64,000 nucleotides of DNA from Saccharophagus degradans 2-40. GTDB taxonomy: Bacteria > Pseudomonadota > Gammaproteobacteria > Pseudomonadales > Cellvibrionaceae. Location of the stretch: assembly GCF_000013665.1 (NCBI RefSeq), contig NC_007912.1:558001-622000 (forward strand), in the 5' to 3' direction. This document shows, in pieces, positions 25,501 through 34,108 of the stretch; position 1 is the stretch's first letter; each line of letters begins with the position of its first letter. Position numbers and translations under genes: made by a program. The notes below the pieces were generated by a model. That model ran no database searches and was not told the DNA's origin. It worked only from the letters and a program-made list of their open reading frames with translations.

Positions 25501-27311
25501 GCATCGACGATTCCGTGCGCAAAGTATTAGATATGAAATTCCGTATGGGTTTGTTTGAAAACCCCTATGCCGATGCCGAGTACGGAAGTGGTGAGTGGTT
25601 TTCTAGCCGCAACTATAAGCTTGCAGTGCAGGCGGCTCAAGAATCGATTACTTTACTTAAAAACGATAATATTTTGCCGATCAATACCGATCGAATAAAC
25701 AGCATTGTTGTTGATGGGCCGTTCGCAGATATAGGCAACCAGTTTGGCATTTGGAAAAGTGGTTTTCACTATGCATCCGGTGCACTTACCGCTTACAAAG
25801 GGATTAAAAAGCGCGGTGAAGAGTTAGGTGTAAATGTGTATTTAAATGATGCGCCTACTCGCCCAGATGTAGCCGTAGTGGTGGTGGGTGAAGAGTCTTA
25901 TACCCATGGTACGGCATGGCCAAACGAGCAGCCGTATTTACCACAAGCGCAGCTAGATGTAATACGCAAATACCGCAATCAAGATATTCCCGTGGTAGTG
26001 GTATATGTATTGGCTCGCCCAAGTGTGCTTACCGAATCGTTAGATTCTGCCAGCGCGCTAATGCTTACCTATCGCGCCGGTGATGGAGCAGGTCAAGCTA
26101 TTGCCGATGTAATTTTTGGCGATTACGTACCCACTGGTACCTTACCTTGGCAGTTGCCGCGCTCTATGGCGCAAATTGGTAGCGACGATAAAAACGATCA
26201 GCAAGAACATTGGGATTTACCCTTCGACTTGGGCGCAACCGCTGCCGAGCGCGAAGAGATCCGCAATAAAATTGCGAATGGTGAAAAAATTCTACCCATA
26301 TATGGCGACCCATTGTTCCAGTTTGGTTTTGGTTTGCAAAACTATGGTTTGAATGACGATTCTGCCCCAGCAAACTTTGGGTTAGTTGCACCTGGCAACA
26401 ATACTTTCCATTCGCCCAATTTGCCCAGATTCCGCTGGAATGCAAGTAGCGATAACGAAACAGGTATTCGTCATTACGAAATATATGTAGACGACGAGCA
26501 CTTAGCAACCGCCAAAAATACTGAGTGGGATCATCGCAATTTAGTGTTAATGAATGGAGGCCACACATGGTATGTAGAGGCCGTAAACTGGGCCGGTGGC
26601 AAAACACGTTCACCAACCTTTGATTTCGACTTAAACGATACCAGCGCACCGCCTGCGTTCAACGTTTACACCGCCGCTAGCGAAAACGACAGTAACTACA
26701 AAATTTACTGGAGCTTTGCTGCGGACGCAGGTAGTGGTATTGCCTCGTACGAAGTATTAGTAAATGGTGGTTTTGTTAGCGAGCAAGCGCCAATGGTATT
26801 GTCGGATGTTGCCGTTGCAGCCAATGGTAACCGCGCTCTAGGTTCTTCAACAATTGTATCTACGTCATCCGCCAGTATTGTGGACGCCGCAACCGATGGC
26901 GACCCCGCTACGCGTTGGCAGAGTAAATACAGTGATGCTCAGCATATTATTGTCGACTTGGGTGAAACTTATCTTGTTAATCGTGTAGTGCTTAACTGGG
27001 AGAGCGCTTACGGTCGCGCTTACCGCTTGCACGCTTCCACCGATGGTGAAAACTGGCAAGAAATGTATTACACCAACAGTGGTGATGGCGGCATAGATAC
27101 AATTAATAATTTATCTGCCGTTGCTCGCTACATAAAAATGGAAGGCATAGAACGCGCTAGCGCTTACGGTTATTCGCTGTGGGAATTTGAAGTGTACGGC
27201 GATGTATTGCAATCCTATCGCGGCGAAAGCATGCCTTTTGGTAACAACACATGGACGATTCGCGCCGTAAATGGCACAGGCCTGGTTCGCGAAGCGAGTG
27301 TTAATCGTTAA
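22566..27311 (+). CDS. Secreted multi-domain GH3 glycosidase with four discoidin (F5/8 C) domains
   Basis: About 1581 residues. A Sec signal (hydrophobic core, cleavage near QATAQ) is followed by two F5/8 type C domains (~25-310), a short beta domain, a third F5/8C domain (~415-555) and an FnIII-like domain. The GH3 catalytic (beta/alpha)8 barrel and second domain occupy ~680-1260. GLIMTDW carries the expected nucleophile, Asp942. In the usual acid/base region (VVGEESYTHG) a His stands where GH3 exo-glucosidases normally have Glu. Two FnIII-like domains follow, the last interrupted by a fourth F5/8C domain (~1415-1560). The discoidin domains are CBM32-like and suggest binding to galactose- or glucan-rich polymers. 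An extracellular or surface glucosidase is inferred; the substrate is unknown. ATG 22566 or 22575 are both possible starts. Confidence 0.88.
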   Translation: MSTMKRLLHITMFSSPIGRKLLRGLITSGLLLLSLLSISQATAQTNLALNKPIFASSTQVRLEVTAANDGNLGTRWGSDWEDPQWIYVDLGQPSTISEVEVVWEGAYGSDYDIQFSNDGSNWATVASVTNGTGGTERTAAGGSAQYVRLHLLARGTGWGYSLFEFGVYGSSEPEQPTDDTDLAEGKPTYSSLIEGGNSAGAATDGNESTRWGSDFVDDAWIYVDLEQVSVISSIELSWEAAYGKEYKIQTSNDANNWTDIYYTDSGDGGSDIIAVNTSAQFVRMQGISRGTGWGYSLWSFRVIGHVGDNSSTIVNVPIVGPYVEFINLGLSPAANDGVDEIRVQNIVVDESVAYLEGTTVTFTKDFVSLGPNNDLEISAIDKNGNLLNHFPLTVTVYDGLQIQVEVVEKSSNNDDDLALGKPVYASTEVGGNYAQAVADGDDETRWESEAADPQWIYIDLDTAQTFQRVVLNWEVAYGANYTIQISNDASNWQDVEIILGGNGEEDNINFANPVTARYVRMLGSARGTGYGFSLWSFEVYENTGNSDSEFEIIPDPYTAPAKRPEVGAFRVQSPKDRVVITNTRNPVLRWDAFAGAGEYDVYLNITRNDYDFTQAGNFLDRYTKIGTTSDTQFTAPDLSDRWTYKWFVVAVGGAQTQSDIGTFSVYLPVMENVDDGVNIINGFRDANKNGSIEPFEDYTNTIDVRVNDLLGRMSREDKAMQMFFDSKVYHNAGFHFGPITPAEDYQMQLDHARANENGIPPITTADTIHGYETTYPAQSGLAATKNYDLIYQLADMQRREQLAVGARGTLSPLAEVGTKVLYPRIQEGGGEDADVAAAMVRAMLVGLQAGPELNPQSISVTTKHWPSQGAGGEQQMVYDGTTVHYHMRPWHAAIEANTSGIMPGYGGTRLFGPDDHGAGDNPYIIGYLRNAMGFEEGLIMTDWLPSGSWVGSALAGADVMGGAAPAVKGNFTMEVPEDRIDDSVRKVLDMKFRMGLFENPYADAEYGSGEWFSSRNYKLAVQAAQESITLLKNDNILPINTDRINSIVVDGPFADIGNQFGIWKSGFHYASGALTAYKGIKKRGEELGVNVYLNDAPTRPDVAVVVVGEESYTHGTAWPNEQPYLPQAQLDVIRKYRNQDIPVVVVYVLARPSVLTESLDSASALMLTYRAGDGAGQAIADVIFGDYVPTGTLPWQLPRSMAQIGSDDKNDQQEHWDLPFDLGATAAEREEIRNKIANGEKILPIYGDPLFQFGFGLQNYGLNDDSAPANFGLVAPGNNTFHSPNLPRFRWNASSDNETGIRHYEIYVDDEHLATAKNTEWDHRNLVLMNGGHTWYVEAVNWAGGKTRSPTFDFDLNDTSAPPAFNVYTAASENDSNYKIYWSFAADAGSGIASYEVLVNGGFVSEQAPMVLSDVAVAANGNRALGSSTIVSTSSASIVDAATDGDPATRWQSKYSDAQHIIVDLGETYLVNRVVLNWESAYGRAYRLHASTDGENWQEMYYTNSGDGGIDTINNLSAVARYIKMEGIERASAYGYSLWEFEVYGDVLQSYRGESMPFGNNTWTIRAVNGTGLVREASVNR

Positions 27312-27345
27312 TTACTAGTCGCCCATCGCTAGTAATTGGCTGGCA

Positions 27346-27882
27346 ATGGGTATTAGTCATTTTGAGTTCATAAGCCCCGCTAGAGATGGTGGGGGTATTT
27401 GTCCTACTGTTTTTGCAGGGGATTTGGAAGAGGTTCTAGTTCTTGGATATTCATCAAATCAAACTAATCTTTGGTTTGAAATGATTCGAAGTATGCAAAG
27501 AGATATGCAGGCTCAGCAAGCCGCAGAGGCTATGCTGAGGCAGGCCGCGCAGGCTCGGGAGTTGGAGCTTGCAGAGCAGAAACGAGCGTTTGGGAATTGT
27601 ATGGGCCGCGCAGGATCTTCTCAGTATCAATGCAAAGATGCAGCGCAATTGGCTCATGTTGGCGATGTGAGTCGGTGCGGGGAGGCCGCGAGTAGCAATT
27701 TTTCGGGTAATATCAATTTGTCATTTAAAAAGTATATTTCAATCTCACTCGCATTGAGTCCAGACGGAAGGTTGACCGAATGCTTAGCATTAGCTACCGC
27801 ATTTAGAGATAAGACGCTGTCTAATTGCGATATAATGTGGGATCGAGATATGAATAATTGTAGATCTCAATATGGTTATTAG
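27346..27882 (+). CDS. Unrecognised protein with Gln/Ala-rich helix
   Basis: A 178-residue protein without signal peptide. Residues ~48-85 form a long Q/A/E-rich helix that may be a coiled coil. It is followed by a cysteine-containing region (six cysteines after residue 84) that could form disulfides or bind metal. It starts 35 bases after the GH3 stop and 25 bases precede the next gene, so the two downstream genes may be one unit. No family is recognised. Confidence 0.55.
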   Translation: MGISHFEFISPARDGGGICPTVFAGDLEEVLVLGYSSNQTNLWFEMIRSMQRDMQAQQAAEAMLRQAAQARELELAEQKRAFGNCMGRAGSSQYQCKDAAQLAHVGDVSRCGEAASSNFSGNINLSFKKYISISLALSPDGRLTECLALATAFRDKTLSNCDIMWDRDMNNCRSQYGY

Positions 27883-27906
27883 TGTGAGCTGTACTATGGA
27901 GGGGGT

Positions 27907-28695
27907 ATGAGCTATTCAAAAATTACTCGCACGTTTACTATTGCATTTCTGTTTGCTTTTGCTTTGATTGCATTGGCTTTGCTAGTGTGGAATAAAATTA
28001 ACATGCCAGCATCTATGCCTGTTGAGGTCAAAGGCTTAAAAGGTGAAGCTTACGAGAAAAATATTAAGGTTGTATCGCATTCGGCGGCGGTTATCGATAC
28101 ACCTGAGCCCAGTGAAGAATTATTGGAAGATGAAACTATTCGTATAGGCTTACAATATTTAAGCTCACGCGGTTATGTAGATCCTGAGCAGAGAGATGTT
28201 TATCGCAATTATGATATTGCAACGCTAAGCGCTCTGGGGGATGACGGCGACTTAATCGCACTTTCTGTCTTAGGGGAAATATACAGTGGAACGGATAAGT
28301 GGGCACAGGGATTAGAGATTTGGCAAAAAGCGTCGATGTTTGGCGCAGTAAATACCGGAATGGCATTGGCCGGTTGGCATAGCGGGCAGAGCAGAGTGTA
28401 TGCCGAGCTGGATGCTGAATTGAGTCGTCAAGCCTTAATCGAGGGGTTGGGGTGGTTGGAGTTTGTTGAGCTTCGTGGTGGTAGTCCTAGTCTGCAAAGT
28501 GAGCGCAAGCGTATTTTATCCGAATCTCAAACGGCATTGAGTAGCGAAGTGTTAAAAGCTGGTCGCGAAAGAGGGATCGCTATCTACGAGGGGCTTTCTC
28601 TTAGAAGAAAAGAACACGGGCTTGCGCCGTTCGACAATACTATTCCGGAGGATGCAAAGCCATTTTTGAATATGGTTTCAGAATCAAAGTTATAA
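27907..28695 (+). CDS. Membrane-anchored protein, Sel1/TPR-like middle
   Basis: A 262-residue protein with one N-terminal membrane helix (about 9-29) and a periplasmic remainder. Residues ~100-160 (GDLIALSVLGEIYSGTDKW...GLEIWQKASMFGA) have the A-x-x-x-L-G-x-x-Y rhythm of a Sel1-like repeat, but too few units are seen to be sure. RBS GGAGGGGG precedes ATG 27907. The family is not recognised. Confidence 0.6.
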   Translation: MSYSKITRTFTIAFLFAFALIALALLVWNKINMPASMPVEVKGLKGEAYEKNIKVVSHSAAVIDTPEPSEELLEDETIRIGLQYLSSRGYVDPEQRDVYRNYDIATLSALGDDGDLIALSVLGEIYSGTDKWAQGLEIWQKASMFGAVNTGMALAGWHSGQSRVYAELDAELSRQALIEGLGWLEFVELRGGSPSLQSERKRILSESQTALSSEVLKAGRERGIAIYEGLSLRRKEHGLAPFDNTIPEDAKPFLNMVSESKL

Positions 28696-29346
28696 ATAGT
28701 CTTCGAGCTATTTTATTTATTAATACATAGAAAAAATAATATTTTACGGCATATTAACCCCGGTATTTTAACTGCTGGGGTTTACTTAATTCGGGAAAAT
28801 TTAATAGGGTGTGTTGATTGATGTGATTGGGCCATGTTGATGTTTTTAGAGTGAAGAAATGAAAATGCATTTCGTTGTTTTAAAAACTATTGATTCACGC
28901 TTAAATACTCAATACTTTCCTTTATCCTTCCTACCGCACAATCAAGCCCCCTTATCTATTTCGAGTTGAGCATTGCGCTAACTAGGCGTAAAACTAAGCT
29001 ATCGGAGTAGTCTTTGCTTGTGGTGGTTTTATTCCGCTATGCAATTAGCCGATCAAATACTAATAAAAACTGTGTTCTGTCGCGTTGCGCTATTTTAATT
29101 ATAGCGGCAGGCGTTGCTTTGGACTTAACAGAAGTATTTCAGATCATCGAAAGATGCATAACCTTAATCGAACAACGAATTTTAACTTAATGTTGTAGCC
29201 GCTTTAGTGGGTCACTCATACACGTGATGCACGTATAGCTATTTGAAGTTAAATGTTAGTTGATACCGTTTAATTCAAAAAAAGGCCACGGCGGTTGCCA
29301 AAGGGTCGCTCTTGCAAACCAGCAAGAAATAGTGGGAGAAGCACCT
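28696..29346. other. Gene-free region upstream of the di-heme protein
   Basis: About 650 AT-rich bases. An open frame continues upstream of the GTG start to 29260, but that part (MIPFNSKKGH...) lacks a start signal and would bury the signal peptide. A leader transcript or regulatory region is possible; nothing specific is visible. Confidence 0.45.
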
Positions 29347-32300
29347 GTGAAAAAACAAGCTTATACAACTACACCAGTTAAACCAAATGCGTTAGGTTTA
29401 GCCATTCGCACACTGGCCCTTGGTGGCCTAGCTGCGGGACTTGTAAACGTAGCGCATGCAGATTTATTGTCGGTAAATAAAACTGCTACGGCCAGCAGTG
29501 AAATGCAAGCTGCAGCTTACGCATTCGATAACAATCAAAATACGCGCTGGGAAAGTGCGCACGCGGTTGATCCAACCAGCATAAGTGTAGACTTGGGCGA
29601 AACCTACGATTTAGATAGCATTGTCGTTCACTGGGAAGCTGCCAACGCTGCAAGCTACACCATAGAGGGCTCCGATAACGGTGTTAACTGGACGCAAATA
29701 GGCACCTATACCGGTGGTACCTTTGGCAATAGAACCGATACCGTAAACGTAGATGGTAATTACCGTCACGTGCGATTAAATGGTACTCAGCGCAGCGATG
29801 GCAATGCATGGGGTTACTCCATATGGGAGCTGGAAGTTCACGGGACAGAAGTAACCGAACCACCTGTAGTGGAACCTCCTACAGAGCCTGGCGAGAATTT
29901 GGCAATATATGGCACGGCAACCGCCAGCTCTGGTAACGCCGATGTAGCTATTGATAATAACGCTGGTACGCGCTGGGAGAGTGACCACGGCATCGACCCT
30001 TCTAGTTTTACTTTAGACCTAGGCGCAACCTACAGCTTGAACCAAGTGGTTATAGATTGGGAGGCCGCCAACGCCAAGGTGTATGCTATCCAAGGCTCTA
30101 ACGATGGCACTAACTTTACTACCCTTGCTAATTACAGCGGCGGTGAATTCGGCACGCGTACCGATACATTAAATATTGCTGGTGATTATCGCTATGTACG
30201 CCTGTTGGGTACTGAGCGCAGCGATGGCAACGCATGGGGCTATTCTATTTGGGAATTTAAAGTATATGGCGGTGGAAAAACTGAGCCACCGGTTACCGAG
30301 CCACCTGTGACAGAACCGCCAGTGGTAGAGCCCCCCATTTTTACCGACCTAAATTATCAGCCACTGTTTAACAACACACACAGCCCAGATACTGCGCAAG
30401 AGTGGTACACCAAGCCCGACGGTACAGTGGTAACAATTGCAAGTGGCCGCGCGCGTTCACGTCACGAATCGGAAGATATTTTTTACACTTTCCCAACGCA
30501 TTATTTTGAGCACCGTACATTTGAAATAGAAATTCACGACCATACCCCTAAGGGCCAAAATTTGGTGGAGGTTTTCTACCACCCAGAATACGCCAACTAT
30601 GTGCCGCCGGGTTGTCGCTCTTCTTACAGCAATGTTTGGCGTGCAGACTTTAACAACAACGCCGGCATGGATGAAAAACTGCAAACCGCCACCCCAGACG
30701 GTAAAGGTGAGCGTTGGGTATGCCGCATACAGCGCGACGCGCACAATGGCGACGACGGCATTTTAGATGTGGGTTCATGGATGGAGTTTGAATTACAACA
30801 ATTCTTAGGCTTATATGAAGGCGACCCTAATGTGCGTGGCCAGGCCGTTTACTACACCGATACATACCGTTTTAAATTAGGCCAGCCCGGTATTTATATT
30901 GTGGGCGATGAAGCCATGGAGGAAAAAATTCGTGCGGGTGGCCGCGCTACAGCGCCTTATGTAAAAGGCGGCGACTCGGTACCTGTTAACGAAGTTATTT
31001 CGGTTAATGGCGACAACACACTTACCTACAAAGTAATGGCAAATGGTAAGTGGACGCAAAAAGATAACCCCAACGGCACTGTAGTTACTTTCCCTATTCG
31101 CGATGGCATTGAGGTATACGATAACTACGTAGTGGCGAGTGGCGTGGCCGATTGGACCACCTATTTCCGCGAAGCGTTAAATATTCAGTGGGATACGCAC
31201 AACGCATTTATGCAGGGGCGGCGCGTGTTTCATACGCGTATGGATACCGGCGTACACGAAGAAGTGGGTAACCCAGACTTTCCCGAATTGGCAAATATTG
31301 CCGATGGTTTAATGGTGAAAAATTCGTGCTTGGGTTGTCATGTAAACAACGGCCGCGGTATTGCTCCGCAAAACGGCGCGTTATTAGATACGCTAGTCGT
31401 TAAAGTAGGCTCGGGTGCGTTCGATAACCTTGGCCAGCCACAACCACACAGTTATTACGGTGGTGTACTGCAAAACCTATCACTAGATGCTGCTGTGCCT
31501 GCAGAGGGTTCGGTTCGTGTAACTTACACCGCGCAAAACGGAACCTTTAACGACGGCACAGGCTACAGCTTGCAAGTGCCTACCTATTCGTTAGAAATGA
31601 ACGATACCAACGGCGGGGCTATTCAGCATATTTCACCGCGCATGCCACAAAACATAACTGGTTTAGGCTTATTAGAAGCCTTACCCGAAAATGAAATTTT
31701 GGCATGGCACGACCCAGATGATAGCAATGGCGATGGTATTTCTGGCCGCGCTAATGTTGTTACCTCACCAGAAACGGGGCAACAGTTTATAGGTCGCTTT
31801 GGCTGGAAAGCGTCATCAGCAAGTTTGCGTGATTTTGCTGCAACGGCTTTAAGTGGCGATATGGGTGTAAATACCTCTGTGTTACCCAATGCAGATTGTG
31901 GCGCACAACAAACCGCCTGTATTCAAAATAGCGGTCAGGGCGTAGAGCTAAGCGACCTGCGTTTGAATGAACTGGTGGTTTACTTGCAAGCGCTGGGCGC
32001 GCCTTCGCGCAGGCCAGAAACTGTAGACCAGCCAATGGTAGTGGCCGGTGAGCAGCGTTTTACCGATATAGGCTGTGCCTCGTGTCACCGACCAGAAATG
32101 AACACCGGTCATAAGCACGATTTAGCTGAGTTGCGTGGCAACGTTATTCGCCCCTATACCGATATGCTGTTACACGATATGGGCCCAGGTTTGGCAGATA
32201 GCTTAACTCAAGCGCCAGAGCTAAATCGCGAATGGCGTACAGCGCCGCTGTGGGGCTTGGGCATGAACTTGGCTGTAAACGGTCACGACAACTTGCTCCA

Positions 32301-32433
32301 CGATGGTCGCGCACGCAGTATTGAAGAAGCCATTTTATGGCACGGTGGGGAAGCGCAAGCCAGTAATAATGCCTATAAAGCACTAAGTGCGCAGCAGCGA
32401 GCAGAGTTAATAGCGTTTTTACGCTCACTCTAA
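29347..32433 (+). CDS. Secreted di-heme (DUF1111-type) oxidoreductase with two discoidin domains
   Basis: About 1028 residues from GTG 29347 (GGGAG eight bases ahead), which puts a clean Sec signal at the N-terminus (cleavage after NVAHA). Two F5/8 type C domains (~40-165 and ~180-305) are joined by Pro/Glu-rich linkers. A ~300-residue region follows that I do not recognise. A C-terminal di-heme cytochrome region has heme sites NSCLGCHVNNGRG and GCASCHRPEMN. LHDMGPGLAD, WRTAPLWGLG and LHDGRARSIEEAILWHGGEA are typical of the DUF1111 'di-heme oxidoreductase' family related to MauG/CCP. It is probably a periplasmic or surface electron-transfer protein targeted to polysaccharide; the redox substrate is unknown. 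Confidence 0.85.
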   Translation: MKKQAYTTTPVKPNALGLAIRTLALGGLAAGLVNVAHADLLSVNKTATASSEMQAAAYAFDNNQNTRWESAHAVDPTSISVDLGETYDLDSIVVHWEAANAASYTIEGSDNGVNWTQIGTYTGGTFGNRTDTVNVDGNYRHVRLNGTQRSDGNAWGYSIWELEVHGTEVTEPPVVEPPTEPGENLAIYGTATASSGNADVAIDNNAGTRWESDHGIDPSSFTLDLGATYSLNQVVIDWEAANAKVYAIQGSNDGTNFTTLANYSGGEFGTRTDTLNIAGDYRYVRLLGTERSDGNAWGYSIWEFKVYGGGKTEPPVTEPPVTEPPVVEPPIFTDLNYQPLFNNTHSPDTAQEWYTKPDGTVVTIASGRARSRHESEDIFYTFPTHYFEHRTFEIEIHDHTPKGQNLVEVFYHPEYANYVPPGCRSSYSNVWRADFNNNAGMDEKLQTATPDGKGERWVCRIQRDAHNGDDGILDVGSWMEFELQQFLGLYEGDPNVRGQAVYYTDTYRFKLGQPGIYIVGDEAMEEKIRAGGRATAPYVKGGDSVPVNEVISVNGDNTLTYKVMANGKWTQKDNPNGTVVTFPIRDGIEVYDNYVVASGVADWTTYFREALNIQWDTHNAFMQGRRVFHTRMDTGVHEEVGNPDFPELANIADGLMVKNSCLGCHVNNGRGIAPQNGALLDTLVVKVGSGAFDNLGQPQPHSYYGGVLQNLSLDAAVPAEGSVRVTYTAQNGTFNDGTGYSLQVPTYSLEMNDTNGGAIQHISPRMPQNITGLGLLEALPENEILAWHDPDDSNGDGISGRANVVTSPETGQQFIGRFGWKASSASLRDFAATALSGDMGVNTSVLPNADCGAQQTACIQNSGQGVELSDLRLNELVVYLQALGAPSRRPETVDQPMVVAGEQRFTDIGCASCHRPEMNTGHKHDLAELRGNVIRPYTDMLLHDMGPGLADSLTQAPELNREWRTAPLWGLGMNLAVNGHDNLLHDGRARSIEEAILWHGGEAQASNNAYKALSAQQRAELIAFLRSL

Positions 32434-32535
32434 TTCCCGCTTTTTAAGTAAACCCAAGGCGGCAACGAAAGTTGTCGCCTTTTTTGCGTTTTAGCGCGTT
32501 TATCTTTACTTCGTTATTCGTGTGTTTTTAGGCTC
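32434..32535. terminator. Terminator-like hairpin after the di-heme gene
   Basis: AAGGCGGCAACGAAAGTTGTCGCCTTTTTTGC at about 32456-32487: GGCGGCAAC/GTTGTCGCC arms with a GAAA-like loop and a T-run. This is a good rho-independent terminator for the gene ending at 32433. The remaining bases show nothing. Confidence 0.85.
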
Positions 32536-32801
32536 AAGGAACCTCTGATTAGCTCCAACCTCTTTTTGGCTTTCAGGCATTTTTGTCCTCTAGGCATTTT
32601 GTTTAGGCATACTGGTTGTCTGCCGAAATAAAATAACGACGAGGACGAGAATGCCTGAAAGCCCCGTAGGGCGGGGCCAAAACGTCCATCCGTTTCGCTG
32701 TTCTTCTTGCTAAGGACTAAGGCCATTAGCTGCAAAGAACGCCTTGCGGCTGAACGTTTTGGCTCTTGCAAAAAGCAATTGGGGTTAATCAGAGTTTCCT
32801 T
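32536..32801. mobile_element. MITE-like element with imperfect terminal inverted repeats
   Basis: A ~266-bp element bounded by AAGGAACCTCTGATTAGCTCC and, on the other strand, AAGGAAACTCTGATTAACCCC. Similarity continues for ~35 bases. Inside is a second inverted pair, GGCTTTCAGGCATTTTTGTC (32568 on) and its complement (32641-32663), with two mismatches over 23 bp. The minus-strand frame inside looks non-coding. No transposase is present, so movement would need one in trans. No clear target duplication is seen. Confidence 0.7.
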
Positions 32802-32847
32802 ACTGTGTAATTAAAGTTATGAGTTTTTACCCTTGCTTGCTAGGCTT

Positions 32848-33990
32848 ATGCCTATGTCGTTGAAAAATTTTATAAAACAGCTATCTAAAAGCCGCCACTT
32901 ACAATATTGGTTTTTGCAATTTGTAGGTTGGACCGGCTTGGCCATATACACCTTGTTATCGCTTACCCTTTACTATCAAGCGAACCCTGAGTGGAAGCAC
33001 ATCGCTCATACCTTTTTACAATCGCCACTTGGCCTTATTATTTCTTTGCCCTTGCGGCCCTTATACCTGCGTATTTGGCACTGGTCGCTTATGGCGCGCC
33101 TGTTGGTGGTGTCGCTTGCGGTATTGGTATGCGCATTTATTTGGACTGTTACCCGCATGTTACTATTTATGTGGATGGCAGATGCAGAAGGGTTGTTTCA
33201 ATCAGATTTTGGGGGCTGGTTTTTCCCCGGTATGTTTGTATACCTAAGTTGGACCTTGCTGTTTTACTGTATTCACTACTATCAACTGCAACAAGAAGAA
33301 CACCTCATTGCAGTGGATTTAGCCGCGCAGCGCCAAGAGGAATATTTAAAGCGGCTAAAAGCAGAAACCATAGCCAAAGAGGCGCAGTTAAAAATGCTGC
33401 GCTACCAAATTAATCCCCATTTTTTATTTAATACCCTTAACGCAATTAAAGGCTTGGTGTACTTAAAAGAAAACGACGTAGCCGCAGATATGATTCTGCG
33501 CTTGTCCACTTTTTTGCGTTATTCGTTAGAAAGTAACCCTCTGCTTAATATCTCACTAGAAAAGGAGGTGGAATCGCTTAAAGTGTATTTGGATATAGAA
33601 GTGGTGCGGTTTGCCGAGCGCTTAAAAGTAGAGTACAAAATAACGGACAAAGCCAAAAAAGCCAGTGTGCCGAGTATGATTTTGCAACCTATAGTAGAAA
33701 ATGCTATTAAATATGCCATAGCCCCAAGTGAAAATGGGGGTACTATAGAGATTAAAGGCTGGGTAGACGATACATTCCTATGCATAGCCGTATGTGACGA
33801 TGGCCCAGGAATAGGCTTTACAACCCCCGCAGACAAGCCCGAAGGCTGCGGCGTAGGCCTGCAAAACACCCAAGAGAGGCTAGTGACCCTCTATGAGGAC
33901 GATTACCAATTTACCTTATCTAACAAAGCCGGGGGTGGGTTAAGGGTGTATATTAGGGTTCCTTACCAAACGGTAGTAGCTAGTAGCTAA
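32848..33990 (+). CDS. LytS/YehU-type membrane sensor histidine kinase
   Basis: About 380 residues. Four predicted membrane helices lie in the first ~150 residues, followed by a short coiled linker and the His_kinase domain with YQINPHFLFNTLN (phospho-His near residue 190). The GHKL ATPase follows, with QPIVENAIKYA (N box), DDGPGIGF (G1) and GVGLQNTQERL (G2). It signals to the LytTR regulator 118 bases downstream. ATG 32848 is chosen over an upstream TTG. The stimulus is unknown; the neighbouring secreted di-heme protein is one possible target. Confidence 0.9.
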   Translation: MPMSLKNFIKQLSKSRHLQYWFLQFVGWTGLAIYTLLSLTLYYQANPEWKHIAHTFLQSPLGLIISLPLRPLYLRIWHWSLMARLLVVSLAVLVCAFIWTVTRMLLFMWMADAEGLFQSDFGGWFFPGMFVYLSWTLLFYCIHYYQLQQEEHLIAVDLAAQRQEEYLKRLKAETIAKEAQLKMLRYQINPHFLFNTLNAIKGLVYLKENDVAADMILRLSTFLRYSLESNPLLNISLEKEVESLKVYLDIEVVRFAERLKVEYKITDKAKKASVPSMILQPIVENAIKYAIAPSENGGTIEIKGWVDDTFLCIAVCDDGPGIGFTTPADKPEGCGVGLQNTQERLVTLYEDDYQFTLSNKAGGGLRVYIRVPYQTVVASS

Positions 33991-34108
33991 TCACTAGCTT
34001 CAGCTGTTAGTTGATAGTGATTTTAAACTAGCTATTACAGGTTATAAATTAGAGATTATTTACTCGAGTTTTTACTAATAATTTAAAATAATAAGAGACT
34101 AAAAAGCC

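Noticed and set aside
29260-29346. Longer start for the di-heme protein
   Set aside because: The extra residues would precede and block the signal peptide, while GTG 29347 has a good GGGAG site.
32514-32771. Minus-strand 85-codon ORF inside the MITE-like element
   Set aside because: It spans the inverted repeats, lacks an RBS and has low-complexity composition; it is a by-product of the element.
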